Of a stretch of 47,027 nt of DNA, positions 21,701 to 32,105 are shown piece after piece. The DNA comes from Thozetella sp. PMI_491. Its lineage: Eukaryota; Ascomycota; Sordariomycetes; Chaetosphaeriales; Chaetosphaeriaceae. Under the pieces are notes generated by a model. The model had not been told where the DNA came from, did not search any database, and worked only from the letters and a program-made list of their open reading frames with translations. Position numbers and translations under genes: made by a program. Within the stretch, counting starts at the first letter, position 1. The number at the start of each line of letters is the position of its first letter. The stretch covers positions 1 through 47,027 of the forward strand of contig MU270155.1 in the NCBI GenBank assembly GCA_021432635.1, in the 5' to 3' direction.

Positions 21701-23707
21701 CTGAGCCCTTACTCTGTAGTGTAGGCCATGACTTGATAGGCCCATCTCGAACCGCCCGTGCAGCTCTTATTCGCACGCCATGACGGCGATGAAATGGCGG
21801 AGGGGGCGGCGGTGAAAAGTGCTCTTTCTTGGGACACCACAAAGTCCCTGTCTCCCTCCCTCCAGCACGCGCTCCCGCTCGCGCGCGGTGCTGCATAACA
21901 TTCTGGCAGGCTGTGCGTGCGTGTCAAGGGGCGATCTGGCAGGCGCGCCCGCTGGTTCGTCGGACTCGCTCGCGCAGAGCCAATCGCCGCGGGCTTTCGT
22001 CGTGCGACTCGATCGCGAGGCACTCGGCCAGTAGCAGCAGCAGCGACCGCAGCAGGGGAGCGGCATCCGATGCTCAGAGGGAGGGCAGGACGCGGGCGCC
22101 CGGCGCAACCATGTTGCACAGGCTTCGCGACTGAGGAACAACACGCGGTGGTTACCCGCTCTCGCCACCCCGACCTCGACCGTGACCCCGAGCCATCTCC
22201 AGAGTCCTAAGACCGCTCGAGCCGGTGCGCCGTCTTGGCGCTCGCGGCTCTGCGCGTCTGCGCATTCTTCGCGCAGCTGCTTAGTGGACGGCGTGGTGAA
22301 CGCATGTACTGTACTTGATGCACCTTTGGCCAGACCGAGCAGGCCAGAAAAAAATTAGAAGGAGCATGCAGCTAGTGGTTGGAGATGGCACGGTACCGCT
22401 ATGTGGTGACGCTGGCGTGCAGATAGACTTGATAAGTTCTGCAGGAGCCTACTAGGTAGGAGCGTACTAGGGAGGAGCGAAACGAGCAGATGCAGGCTAC
22501 GGGGCCATGCCTGAGCCCTTCCTTCCCATAGGACACGACAAGTCTACGGGGTCCGGTCGGGAGCGGGTCCGGCACGGAGATGGTCGGCCGCTCTTGACGC
22601 AAGTGCCTAACGGTGCGCCTGTCATGGTGTGTCATGGCCTGTCGTAGCCTGTGCTGGGCTCTCCTCAGGCTCTCCTTGGCCAGTCATGAGGTAGCTATGT
22701 ACATAGTAGGCCAGGTAGGCAACACATGAGCCGAGCGGGGAACCCCTGTGGCCCGTATGGTGGGCCGGATTTGAGGCTCAAGTCGATACGAGCCCCACTT
22801 GCGCACCTAAGCTTGCCAAGCAACCTCACCTTGAGTGGAGCCCTGTTGTGTTTGCTCGCCGTTTGGCCAACCCTGATGACGACGCAGCTGAGAGCCACAG
22901 CCTGGGAAGTCCTGAGGAACCCATCGCCACCGCCAGGCACGTTGTTCTTAATCCGGGTAGACGTGCACCAGCCGCCATGTCTTACATCAGCCCAGCTTCA
23001 GCGGAGGGTTTAGACTTGCAGATTCGAATAGGCTTCTTTTAACCCTTTTTTTTTTTTACCGCATGCAGAAGGATGAGAAGGGCTGCCGCGCCTAATTCAG
23101 TGTTCTGCGCCATGCCATAGTCATCGGTTGGCCACGGTGAGGCCTCACCTGACCCCTGTTGTGGCCTAGCAACAACGAAAGTAAGCCACCCTCGCCCTAC
23201 CAACCAACCATACGACTGTATCACGAGGATCAAGCACATGTGTCTCCTACAAGCAAACATGTCCTAAAATTCATCCTATCTAGCGTGACATCTCAACGTG
23301 ATGCGATCGGTGCTATCCTGAAGCGCCCCGGGGGTATCCTAACTGTCCTGTTGTGTTTGACCCAAAAAGTGAAAGGTGTTTCTAGTAGTGCTATATACAC
23401 GAAGAAAAGAAAAGAAAAAAAAGGCAAGACGTTGGTCAGGCAGGTTGGTAGAGAAAGAAAGAAAGCAAATCAGGAATACAAGCTACATCCGGCCCCCGTT
23501 ACCGCAGTCAAAGTTCAGCAACCGCAGAAACAAACAAAACAGCTCCATAGCGCTGCAAAGCTGCAAAAGATGGGGTGGTTTTTTTGGGGGTGTTTTCCTG
23601 TTGAGCCCTGTTAATACATGTACTCTGCGGCTTGTTGAAGCATCCTTGTCCCTTACTAGTTATTCGGCCATCTCTTCGTTCTTCCCCATGCAGGAAAATG
23701 CACGCGC
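18749..23707. other. Gene-poor 5.0 kb region upstream of the 327-aa coiled-coil gene
   Basis: No protein-coding gene supported. Scattered open stretches, the longest about 258 codons on the minus strand (20969-21745), have no family features and run through homopolymers. Notable content: three copies of an 8-nt unit (19414-19437), a GA-repeat near 21016, T- and A-runs at 17-30 nt scale (19770-19800, 21617-21642) and ACCTAGG-like words near 22440-22470. It must contain the promoter of the coiled-coil gene and could hold a long 5' leader or non-coding transcript. Confidence 0.45.
19414..19437. repeat. 8-nt tandem repeat, three copies
   Basis: The unit GCATGGGA occurs three times without interruption, followed by GGGG. 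It is a simple short tandem repeat in non-coding DNA with no assigned role. Confidence 0.75.
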
Positions 23708-24313
23708 TCATAGCCCGTGGCGACGCAGCCGGCGCCGCGCGGCCTCGAGATCCCGCTGAAGCAGCTCATTGGTAGCAACGTAGTTGTCGAGGTTCTCACG
23801 CATACGGTCATGGCGCCGTGAGAGATCGTTGTACCGTCGCTCCAGGGCCTCGTATAAGTTCCGCCAGCGCGCCACCTCGTCGTCGACAGCGTCGCCGATC
23901 TTGCGGGTCAGCTCGCGGATGCGGCCCCGGAGCGACTCGTTGTCGTTCTCGAGCCGCGTGTTTCGGTTCCGAAGCTCCCGCATCTTCTTCTCGTGGCGCG
24001 CCTCGCTCTCGGGGACGTCCTCGAGCGAGCGGCGCAGGTCGCGGTTCTGCTGGAGCAGTTCCTGGTTGTAGACGCGGGCTTGGCGAAGGTTCTCGCTTGT
24101 GTTGTGCAGCTGGGACTTTAGAGATTGGATCTGAATGGCCTGCTGCTCGACTTGTTCACGCAGGATCCTCTCGCGCTCGAGCATCTCGTTTAGGTCTTCC
24201 CGCGAGATCGTGACGCGCTCATCGCCACGGTGGACTAGGTGGTACGAGTTGGCTCTCACGATACGAGGCTTGCCAGCGATGCGGTTCTCGATGAAGACTC
24301 GGTGTCCGGGCAT
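23708..24313 (-). CDS. Small coiled-coil protein of unknown function (201 aa)
   Basis: Single-exon frame of 201 aa starting at ATG 24313; the frame is open upstream but lacks a better ATG. Residues 1-45 look globular (MPGHRVFIENRIAGKPRIVR, then SYHLVHRGDERVTISREDLN). From about residue 45 to the end the protein is a nearly continuous, strongly charged heptad pattern (LEREQ-like blocks such as MLERERILREQVEQQAIQIQ, NRDLRRSLEDV, NTRLENDNESLRGRIREL), so a long coiled coil is expected. It ends in a basic RRRLRRHGL tail. No signal peptide or membrane segment. I do not recognise a family. It shares only generic coiled-coil composition with the 17765-18748 gene, so paralogy is unproven. Confidence 0.72.
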   Translation of the reverse strand: MPGHRVFIENRIAGKPRIVRANSYHLVHRGDERVTISREDLNEMLERERILREQVEQQAIQIQSLKSQLHNTSENLRQARVYNQELLQQNRDLRRSLEDVPESEARHEKKMRELRNRNTRLENDNESLRGRIRELTRKIGDAVDDEVARWRNLYEALERRYNDLSRRHDRMRENLDNYVATNELLQRDLEAARRRLRRHGL

Positions 24314-24788
24314 GCGATTGGAGGTCGGATAAGTGAGTTGGATGTGGGTAGTTGTCTTGGGCCTAGTTAGGCTTGAAGGACTGTCTTGCTTGGGTGTTTG
24401 TAGTCCGTCTGAGGTGTAAGTGGTTTGTAGTCGGCAGTATAAGTTAAACACAGAGAGAGAGCGGGGCGCTTGGCCTTTAAGTACCGGCAGTGGGTTGGAC
24501 GAGGGCGCCAACGAGTGGATAGAACGAGAGGCCTGCTGCAGTCGGGATATGCAAGAGCTACCAGATATGCAGGGTCGGAAAAATTGGGAACGAACGGATG
24601 GGTCAATTACTGGACAAGGGAATGACGAAAGAGCGGGAGAGGCTTGCTTAAGGCCCGCCCTAAGAAAACCCTCAGAGCATAGCCTTCTCCGTAGACCACG
24701 CGAGACTTCTCATGTGCCTCGAAGAGAGGTATGGCTATGTGTGTCTAAGTGCGTTGCCTAAGGTGTGTGGAGTACGTCGCCAGCGACA

Positions 24789-24845
24789 GGGGAGGGAGGG
24801 GAGGGGGAGGGGCTTCTGGAAAGGGGGGGGGGGGGGGGCGGGGGG
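24789..24845 (+). other. G-rich tract with G-quadruplex potential
   Basis: Successive G-runs of 3-5 separated by single A residues (24789-24812) are followed by 16 consecutive G residues and a further G-run (24823-24845). The pattern meets the usual four-run quadruplex rule several times over. It lies about 0.5 kb upstream of the 201-aa coiled-coil gene. The homopolymer length could be affected by sequencing. Confidence 0.6.
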
Positions 24846-25214
24846 CAAGACCCAAGGCGATTCCCCTCAGCCACCAAGGTAGATTTTACAGCGCCATCTC
24901 CCCTGTATCTTAGTGCTCAACCTGGCCCAGGAGATCGCCGTAGCGCTGCGACGGCGAGGTACCAAGTGTGGCCATGCGGGTGAGACGTCCCGAGCAGGGT
25001 GCTCATCTTGGCCACCTTACTCCGTCTAGCCATGCTTAGAGCCACACCTTTACGGCGCGGAAGTGGTGTGCATGACGCTTCCCAAGGTGACCCAAGTAGG
25101 GAAAGAGACGTTCGGTCAGGGTCAAGTGTGACCCTTGAGAGACACGAATTTGGCGGCTCGATTGAAGATGGGCAAGGATGTGGGGGAGTATATTTCGCTG
25201 CCTCGGACTAAGCA

Positions 25215-25272
25215 GGGGGGATTGGCCAGAATCCCCCTCCCCCCTTCTTCGCCCCTCCGCTTAGCGGAGGGG
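25215..25272. other. Pair of adjacent GC-rich inverted repeats (hairpins)
   Basis: Hairpin 1 pairs GGGGGATT (25216-25223) with AATCCCCC (25230-25237) around a 6-nt loop GGCCAG, with a further G-U wobble. Hairpin 2 pairs CCCCTCCGC (25252-25260) with GCGGAGGGG (25264-25272) around TTA. Both stems are perfect, and they are 14 nt apart. They could fold in RNA from either strand. Function unknown. Confidence 0.7.
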
Positions 25273-28112
25273 GATGATGGTATGAATCAACGCGTTGGTC
25301 GCGTGTCCTGGCGGTTTGCCCAGCCATGGTCTGGTCACCCGGCCGCGCCTCGGGCGAAGGCAGTTGGATACAAAGTGCTACTCAGCCATCTCAAGTTCAA
25401 GCGTACGCCCGTTACACAACGAGGCCTTTGTCACCAGGAGTGCGCCTGGTTCGTCTGATGTGGTCGCGCCGGTTGGGGGTGAGCAAAAACAGGCGAGGGG
25501 GTTGAAGGGGGAAGAGCTGTCGTCCCGTGTGCACGACGTTGCTTGCCAGTGCCAGTGCGTCAAGCGCCTAATGCAGAAGCCGCCAGTCGTCCCGGATGGG
25601 CAGGGGCGATCGCGGTTGACTGGCCCCTGCAATCGCGCGTTTCGCTCTGCGTCCCGCCAGCCGGAGCCACTGGGAGGCCTGAGAGCTGCCACAACGGCTG
25701 CAGGGGAGTACCTTATTTTGGCGGGGCCTCTCAACTGCGCCCACTGCTAGGCAATCGAATTGTGCCCGCATCCCAACCTCCTCCCTCTCGAGACCAATCT
25801 GTTTCCATCGGCGCTCTCCGTGCGCCAACGGAACAAGCCTTTTGTTTTTCTCGGTCTCTCGCAGGAAATTTCTTCCAAGAATATTGGCACACCTTCACAC
25901 CCTCATCCACTGGACTCAAGGACGGAGCTGCCGGGACTACTCTCCTTAGCCCGGGCCGCTAAGTATCCGGCCAGGCAAGGCACTCTTCGTCGACGCCGGC
26001 AGCCTGTCGCCGTTGTTCGCATGAGACAGAAGATTTTTGAATATTGCCTCTTCGGTCTCATCATCCGTGGATTCCGGCTGCTCGCATATTCCTCCCGCCA
26101 CAGACAGCGTTGTAGTTTCGATCGTCCCGGCCGACAAGAGTTTCCTTTGCTGGAAGACGAGGCTCTGAGGGCGCCCGGCCACATTAAGTAGGATCCAGCA
26201 AGTATTCAGCCGCTCCAATTTGAGGCTGAGCCGAGCCCCAGTTCAAGCGTCAAACTGGCTCGCGCTCGGCAGTACAATACACCATAATCGCAATCGTTAA
26301 GCGCGGGGGGCTCATGGGTCCCCTCGGCTGCTTATGCCGTCGGTTTCTGTGATGTTTTTTCGCCGCCATCGCTTCCGCGTCTACACCCCCTCGTCCCCCC
26401 CTGGAAACGCCCCCTGGACGCACCTTCTTTCCATCGCAGCCCGGATAGTGCTTACAGGATCGTCTCCCATAGCTATTGCGCCGCAACCTTCAGCTGAGCA
26501 AGGGTCAACGCGGCACTCACCTCGGTAGCAGGCGCCCTCACCGCCCTCACCGGAGGGAGGGGTGAGTGTTGGCCGTCTCTTGTTGCCTAAGCCGTGTGGC
26601 AGATATTCTGCCGTGTCGACGGTCGATCGTGCACAATCCCTGGCTTTCTTCATGGCCTCCACACCCCTGGCGCCGTGGCCGGTGGTTTTCCTAGTCGATC
26701 GACGTCATTCGATTCTAGCCTTGGGCGGTGGTCGGACTCCAGTCCCGGCATGGACGGCTGTGTGCGAAGGGGGGTAAGGGAAGCCCAAGCTAGGACGAGG
26801 CAGCCCGGACAGATGGGCTTACACTGACCTAGCCGGGCATACCGCAACTGGCCTCGAAGGCCCAGACTCGCCTGCAACCTCCTCCCGTCAAGGAGAACAA
26901 AGTTCGCACCCCTCGCGAAATCCCTCACCCTCCCTGGCCGCCGCCGGACGCTTTGGGCCAAAGCATACGTCGCCACCACCCACCAGAACACCGTTAAGCG
27001 CGAGCAGCCTCGTCCAGCACCAATACCCCTCCCTGGCCCGCCGTCACTCCTGGTTGCGACGCGAGGGGTAGGGGGCACTCTCGGAGCCTTGGACCCACGT
27101 CTGCTCATGGAGTAGGCAGAGAACGATTGGGTGACGGGGCCTCGCTGGCTCGATAGTACCCGATGGCTTGATTCTCCTCTGGAAGGCCGGTGCCCCCCTT
27201 CTCCGTGCATATCCTATTTGGAAGAGACGGTACCTAGGACTTGTGAGCGAGGAGGTACCAGTACTTAGACCAGGGCAAGTGCTCAAGTTCTCGTCTTGGC
27301 AGTGTCACTCGCTCGGCCCATCCCTGGACCTCTAACATCGTTCTCGGCTTTGCCGCCTGGTCCTAGACGTCAGGGAAAAGGCAAGCGTCGTTGCCTGCTC
27401 ACTGGTCTCGGTCGATGCTCGCTCATTGCTCTACCGACAAGCAAGACCCGACCTCCGAGGCAAGCCGACGGGTAGCCGAAGGGGTATCTGAGAAAGGGCC
27501 ACGACACGAGTTGGCCTTGCAGACTTGGCCCAAGGCATTACCCCCAAGGTTCTGGAGGTGATGGTCGAGTGGCCTCACTGGGGCATTGGCGTGAGATCCC
27601 TCTGCCGCCACATACCTGGCGTCGACAGCTGTCCTTGTTGCCCCGATGGTTCTCCTTCTATGTTTCGTATAGCACCCGGCATGCAAGAGAACTTGAGATG
27701 CATATACTGCACCACTCTACTCCAAGTTGCAATGCTTTATTAGAGTCTATCCATAGTCGGCGAACCGGTCATCAGGCTCGGCATCTCCCCCTATTCGCAT
27801 CGTCCTCTGTTGGGTCAACGCCACAGGCTTCGGCACCTTGAACTTGCTTGCCAGCCGTAGTTGTAACAACACACTCAATAAGCTCACCTGGTGCACGTCG
27901 AGGAACGGCTTCGAAGGAGAGCCTTCTTCCCTCGGCGATGGGCCTCTTGCCTCATGATTTCCCATGGTCCTGCCTCCCCTTCGGTCTGCCCTCCTTTCGC
28001 ACCAAACCTAGAACCTATAGCTCTCAGAGCACGGCGACCTCGCCCTTCATCGTCCTAGATTCGTCATACAGTCGCAGTTTGGCCACAACTCGTAGCTAAG
28101 GCGGTAGGATGG

Positions 28113-28148
28113 TACTGGAGCCGATACTGGAGCCGATATTGGAGCCGG
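28113..28148. repeat. 12-nt tandem repeat, three copies
   Basis: Unit TACTGGAGCCGA repeated at 28113, 28125 and 28137; the last copy has two mismatches. Non-coding, no assigned role. Confidence 0.75.
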
Positions 28149-29238
28149 CACTTATGGAGACCGGGAGAAAGAGTGATTGCGACCCATGACGGCGCTCCTG
28201 GCTTTATAACACATACACACACATCAAGCCTGGAGGCTTATATCTGTAAAGCATCGGGAGGATCCCGAGTTAGTCCTCAGCCGGACTCGGTGAATCGTAG
28301 CTGAAATTCGCAAATTCTTATTTTCGTGGTGGCATAGCCCCTCTGATTCAGCATCCGTCAGCGACCCAGATCCTCGGGTGAAAGTAAGAAAGGCATTCCT
28401 TCAATATTTAATTGGTTAAAAAACGGTGTGAAATAGCATTTTGGCAAGTAGCGGCTTCTTTATTGGACCTAAAATACGAATGCTAACAGGTGGCCGTAGC
28501 AACAGCTCTGTCTGTGTCCTGGCGTCGATTTGCGTAGTGGTTGTTATGTTTCGAGGAATGTATTCAGTGATGCCATGCAGCTTAGCACTTGAGGTCAGAC
28601 AAGAAACATCGATAGCAGACAGAGCGGCTTCCGAGGGATGATGAGCAAGACCCAATGTCCGCCTTACCCTGTATTGCTCATCGTCTCCCAGCGCGCCACA
28701 CTTGCTAGACCAAGGCACATTCTTCTCCAAAGCAGCGTTGCAAGAAACGGGATTAGGCCATATCTAGGGGGCATAGAAAGGCAGCCTGGATAGTCAGCCC
28801 GGTCTTGAATCCATGAGTCACATCTGTTCCAGACTCGACCTGTCAATGATCTCCTTCACGACAGCAATAGTATATACTACGTGCTTGGAGATTGGCGAGC
28901 AAATTGGTTTCGTTCTGATAAGGGTTCTTTCTAGGGACAACTTGAAAGCAGTAATTGAGCTAGGCCATGAATAAATGGTCGCGTGGAGCCAGATCAAGCA
29001 GTGACTTTTGAGAATGAAGGGAGATGGGTATAAGATACACTCCAACCATAGCCGCCGATGATCCAAACGGACCGGTCAAATAGACAAATCCCGTATCCCC
29101 GAACATTGCTGGAGAGGCGCCCATACCTCAGCTATCCTCTCCCCGTTTGTATCACCTAGTTTATAATAGACTGTATCGCAGGCGTCGTGTATTCATAGAA
29201 TCCTGCGATTGTATATGTCCGCCTCTATATGTCTGTCT

Positions 29239-31866
29239 CTAGGATGGATCCCATTCCCAAGAATCGCCACCACCACCGCCTCCCCAGAGCTCATTAAGAT
29301 TAAGGCCCAAAGTTTCCAGACTGAAGTCTGGGTTAAGGGGCTGGATCTGGAGGTGGGTGTCATTAGCCACTGATGGGACATTGAGGAAGATTGGAGTTGC
29401 GCTCACGGGTGGAACAGCGGTGGGATCAGGGTTGGGTAGCCACCATGGCGTCCCGGGCACCTCGATAGTTGCACCGGCTGTGACCGAGCCCTGAGAAGGA
29501 GGTGGGAACGGCGTGGCAGATTTCGACCTAGTGAACAGCTCTGTGGGTGGCGGAGGGTATGATGGCGTGGGTGGCACCGCACCCCTGCCCTCGGACTGTT
29601 GGCTAGAGGGAGGCGGTTGCTGGCTCGATGGCGGATCCTGACCCGCCAACAGTTTGTAGTGCAGGTTGACGAAGCGCTCGGCGGACGCCGCCTTGGCAGC
29701 CTCGGAGGACTTGGTTCCGAGATGCGCCTCGAGAAGACCCAGGGCGGCGCACATGATTGAGTATCCCCATGGCTCGTCGTTGCCGCAACGGAGTATGCGG
29801 TCCTCCTTCATCATGAGGCACTTCTCAAGAAGCTCAAGTGTGTTCTGCGAGTTGATCATGATCATGTTGGTGGAGCCTGGCGATGCGGTTAGCATTTGGG
29901 TGGAGCTGGTTACGCTCGGGCGAGACCCCGTACCTCGGGGCTGAAGCATTGTGACGCTGCAAAGGTTGATAGCAAGGGTTAGGTTGTCTTCCCGGAGGAA
30001 GTTCAGTGTCCTCACGCCTTGGGAAACGAGCTTATCATGAAGTAGAACCATGTCCCGGGCGGCGTTGTAGTAGATGATCTCGCTGTACTGGTACTTAGAG
30101 TTCGTTTTCCGAAGCTTCAGATAGGGCTGGTGAAGAGGGATGATGTACTGCCGGAGCTGGATATGAAGCACCGTGTATGCCAGCAAAGGCTTCAGGTTCC
30201 CATGTTCTGTCTGCTGCTCACTTACATCCCAGGAGGGCAGGGCGTCAATCTCCTGGTTGATCTCGTTCGTATACTTGATGACCTGCTCGTAGTCAAGGTC
30301 CTCAGGCGGACCTGTCAGATACCTGCTCAGCTCAAGCCGAAGACCAAGGCTCTGGCGGCTGAGATGCTGATAAGACGAGTAGGTGTATTCACCGGGAGGG
30401 CGGGAACTGGGCAACTCCTTGCTGTCTTCGTCGAATTCATCGTCGTTGATGTTCCTCGGTGGCTCTATATCGTAATGCAGAGAGCTGAGGAGACTCGGCA
30501 AACCATGGTCGAAGGATGCCTGAAGATCGTAGTCCTGAAGAGTGGCCCAGATCCTGCGCCGCATCTCTTGGTTGAAAGGCGAGATGTTGTTGCTCATGTG
30601 GCTCGGTTCTCGGTGGAGGCCGACAGAGACGGCGTCCTGAATCAACGCGCCAGCACCCTTCCAGAACCGCTTCTTCTTCATCGTGTTGACGCGCTTCGCA
30701 AGGTACACGAGGCATGCGATTTGGTAGTGAATGAGGCGGCGGTGCTTCTGGCTCTGCTTCTCCTGCCACTCGTCGCAAGCTTTGACCCACTTGAGACCAC
30801 TGCAGTGATTGTTAGATACCATTCCTTCGAACTTAACTGGCATATGCACATCAAGGCAGCTGGATATGGCGAGTATGGCGAGAACGAGCGCGGTGAAGGC
30901 GCCACAGCGCGGTGTGCTGGGGTCCCAGAATGTCGCGTACTGCTTGCGGAACGTTGGGATATGGACGATGCGGTGGACTTGCTCAAACTGGTCCAGGTAG
31001 ATCGAGACCAGCATATCAGTGTCCTGCTTGGGAGGAAGGAAGGCTTCGAGCGTCATGTCGGGCTCCTGGAACAGCCTCTCCCGCTCTTCCTTGTTCTTCT
31101 GGCGATCCTTTCTCCTAGCATGCTTGTGGATCGGCTTGAGCCATTCATCAGCTGTCTCTTGCATGAAAGGGCACAGGCCGGTGAGCTGCGAGCCTGTCAG
31201 TATGGTTATTGCCGAAGCAAAAACAGGGGAATTAAAGGGGAGGGGTGGGGTGTTTACTTCATGGAATGCAAGCGCGGCGCTGTGGGGTCCGAAGTAGCGG
31301 GTCTTGAACTCCTTGCCGCGGAAGAAACGCAGTTCATCAGCTTCGGCGCCGCCTTGCTGATACTGGAGGAAAGGGGTGAGCTGCGTATCGCTCTCGACCT
31401 GCGCCTCGGCCTTCTGGAGGGAGGCCGGGGAGCGGTCGAGGACGGTGCTACCATCGAGCGACACGCCCTTGGCTAGGTAGGACCTGAGCTGAGAGAGCTC
31501 AATCTCGAGCCTGCGGATCCTATCATGGTCGCGGCTCGAGTCCCGGCGGTAGTAGGCCGCCTCCGGGCCGGCAAGGGGAAGTGAGAGGCGGGCGTCTAGG
31601 CCGGCCAAGGCCGACTGGGAGAGGCCGAGCTTGTTCGGAGGAGCAAGGCCGGGCCGTGTCTCATACTCGCACCGCTCAGGTGTGCCGGATTGCAGGCAGC
31701 GGGAGCACGGGAACTCACGGTCACACGACAGCTTCCGGCGGCGGCATTCCAGACACGAAAGGCGGACGCGCTGACGCTTCCTTGGTGGGGGGCCATCTTT
31801 GTCTTGGCCATTGGCGTCCGTGGTTGGGGTCGGGCTACCCTCGCTGCACTCGCTCGGAGCCGACAT
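29239..31866 (-). CDS. Zn2Cys6 fungal transcription factor (fungal_trans domain)
   Basis: Predicted protein of 832 aa after removing two in-frame introns, 31257-31186 (72 nt, GTAAAC...CTCGCAG) and 29933-29877 (57 nt, GTACGG, branch GCTAAC, GCCAG). Both are stop-free multiples of three, so the unspliced frame reads as 875 aa; removing the first restores FHELTGLCPFM. The Zn2Cys6 cluster is at about residues 38-67 (CLECRRRKLSC, then PCSRC) behind a basic PRKRQRVR stretch, followed by a short coiled-coil (IRRLEIELSQLRSYL). The fungal-specific regulatory domain starts near LVSIYLDQFEQVHRIVHIPT and includes RRRIWATLQDYDLQASFDHG. The C-terminus is Pro/Ser-rich, then acidic-aromatic (DSWEWDPS), as in activation domains. 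Target genes are unknown; the divergent acid phosphatase is a candidate by position only. Confidence 0.93.
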   Translation of the reverse strand: MSAPSECSEGSPTPTTDANGQDKDGPPPRKRQRVRLSCLECRRRKLSCDREFPCSRCLQSGTPERCEYETRPGLAPPNKLGLSQSALAGLDARLSLPLAGPEAAYYRRDSSRDHDRIRRLEIELSQLRSYLAKGVSLDGSTVLDRSPASLQKAEAQVESDTQLTPFLQYQQGGAEADELRFFRGKEFKTRYFGPHSAALAFHEVNTPPLPFNSPVFASAITILTGSQLTGLCPFMQETADEWLKPIHKHARRKDRQKNKEERERLFQEPDMTLEAFLPPKQDTDMLVSIYLDQFEQVHRIVHIPTFRKQYATFWDPSTPRCGAFTALVLAILAISSCLDVHMPVKFEGMVSNNHCSGLKWVKACDEWQEKQSQKHRRLIHYQIACLVYLAKRVNTMKKKRFWKGAGALIQDAVSVGLHREPSHMSNNISPFNQEMRRRIWATLQDYDLQASFDHGLPSLLSSLHYDIEPPRNINDDEFDEDSKELPSSRPPGEYTYSSYQHLSRQSLGLRLELSRYLTGPPEDLDYEQVIKYTNEINQEIDALPSWDVSEQQTEHGNLKPLLAYTVLHIQLRQYIIPLHQPYLKLRKTNSKYQYSEIIYYNAARDMVLLHDKLVSQGVRTLNFLREDNLTLAINLCSVTMLQPRGTGSRPSVTSSTQMLTASPGSTNMIMINSQNTLELLEKCLMMKEDRILRCGNDEPWGYSIMCAALGLLEAHLGTKSSEAAKAASAERFVNLHYKLLAGQDPPSSQQPPPSSQQSEGRGAVPPTPSYPPPPTELFTRSKSATPFPPPSQGSVTAGATIEVPGTPWWLPNPDPTAVPPVSATPIFLNVPSVANDTHLQIQPLNPDFSLETLGLNLNELWGGGGGGDSWEWDPS

Positions 31867-32013
31867 ATCGGTAGGAGATATCGGGTGAGCGTCTCGGCAC
31901 AGCTGCTGGGGGAGCGAGCGAATAAACTCGGAGGAGCAGCGAAGCTGGTGTCGGAGATGGCGCGAGGAATGGGTTAATCCGCGGCGGAGGGGGCTGGAGG
32001 GGGGCTGCAGTGT

Positions 32014-32032
32014 TTATCAATCGATCTGATAA
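32014..32032. promoter_or_regulatory. Inverted pair of GATA-factor motifs upstream of the Zn2Cys6 gene
   Basis: TTATCA at 32014-32019 and TGATAA at 32027-32032 form an inverted pair of HGATAR sites 7 nt apart, about 150 nt upstream of the Zn2Cys6 start codon. Fungal GATA regulators such as AreA/NIT2 prefer closely spaced pairs. Motif match only. Confidence 0.5.
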
Positions 32033-32085
32033 GATCGGGGGTCCATCTGTGGGCCAATTGACTCATCGAATTCGCACCCAGGAAA

Positions 32086-32105
32086 TGACAATTGATGACA
32101 ATTGA
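32086..32105. repeat. 10-nt tandem direct repeat in the divergent promoter
   Basis: TGACAATTGA occurs twice end to end; each copy contains the palindrome CAATTG, which also occurs once nearby at about 32055. It could be a binding site, but no regulator is assigned. Confidence 0.6.

Larger units (their letters stand above)
24314..29238. other. Gene-poor 4.9 kb region upstream of the 201-aa coiled-coil gene
   Basis: No supported gene. Short open stretches (up to about 186 codons) lack family features and run into stops in every frame. The region contains a long G-rich tract (24789-24845), two adjacent strong hairpins (25215-25272), a 12-nt tandem repeat (28113-28148) and a more AT-rich segment at about 28200-29200. 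It lies upstream of the coiled-coil gene and downstream of the Zn2Cys6 gene. Confidence 0.45.

Noticed and set aside
20969..21745. 258-codon ATG frame on the minus strand
   Set aside because: No domain, signal peptide or repeat pattern; runs through A-runs that encode poly-Lys and lacks coding-like composition. Kept as non-coding unless transcript data say otherwise.
26650..27210. 186-codon minus-strand frame
   Set aside because: No recognisable features and composition similar to surrounding non-coding DNA.
30800..30840. Possible third intron in the Zn2Cys6 gene (GTATCTAAC...CTGCAG)
   Set aside because: The span would be about 20 nt, too short for splicing, and longer alternatives break the frame.
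30130..31476. 448-codon open stretch on the plus strand
   Set aside because: Antisense shadow of the Zn2Cys6 gene, which has unmistakable domain sequence on the other strand.
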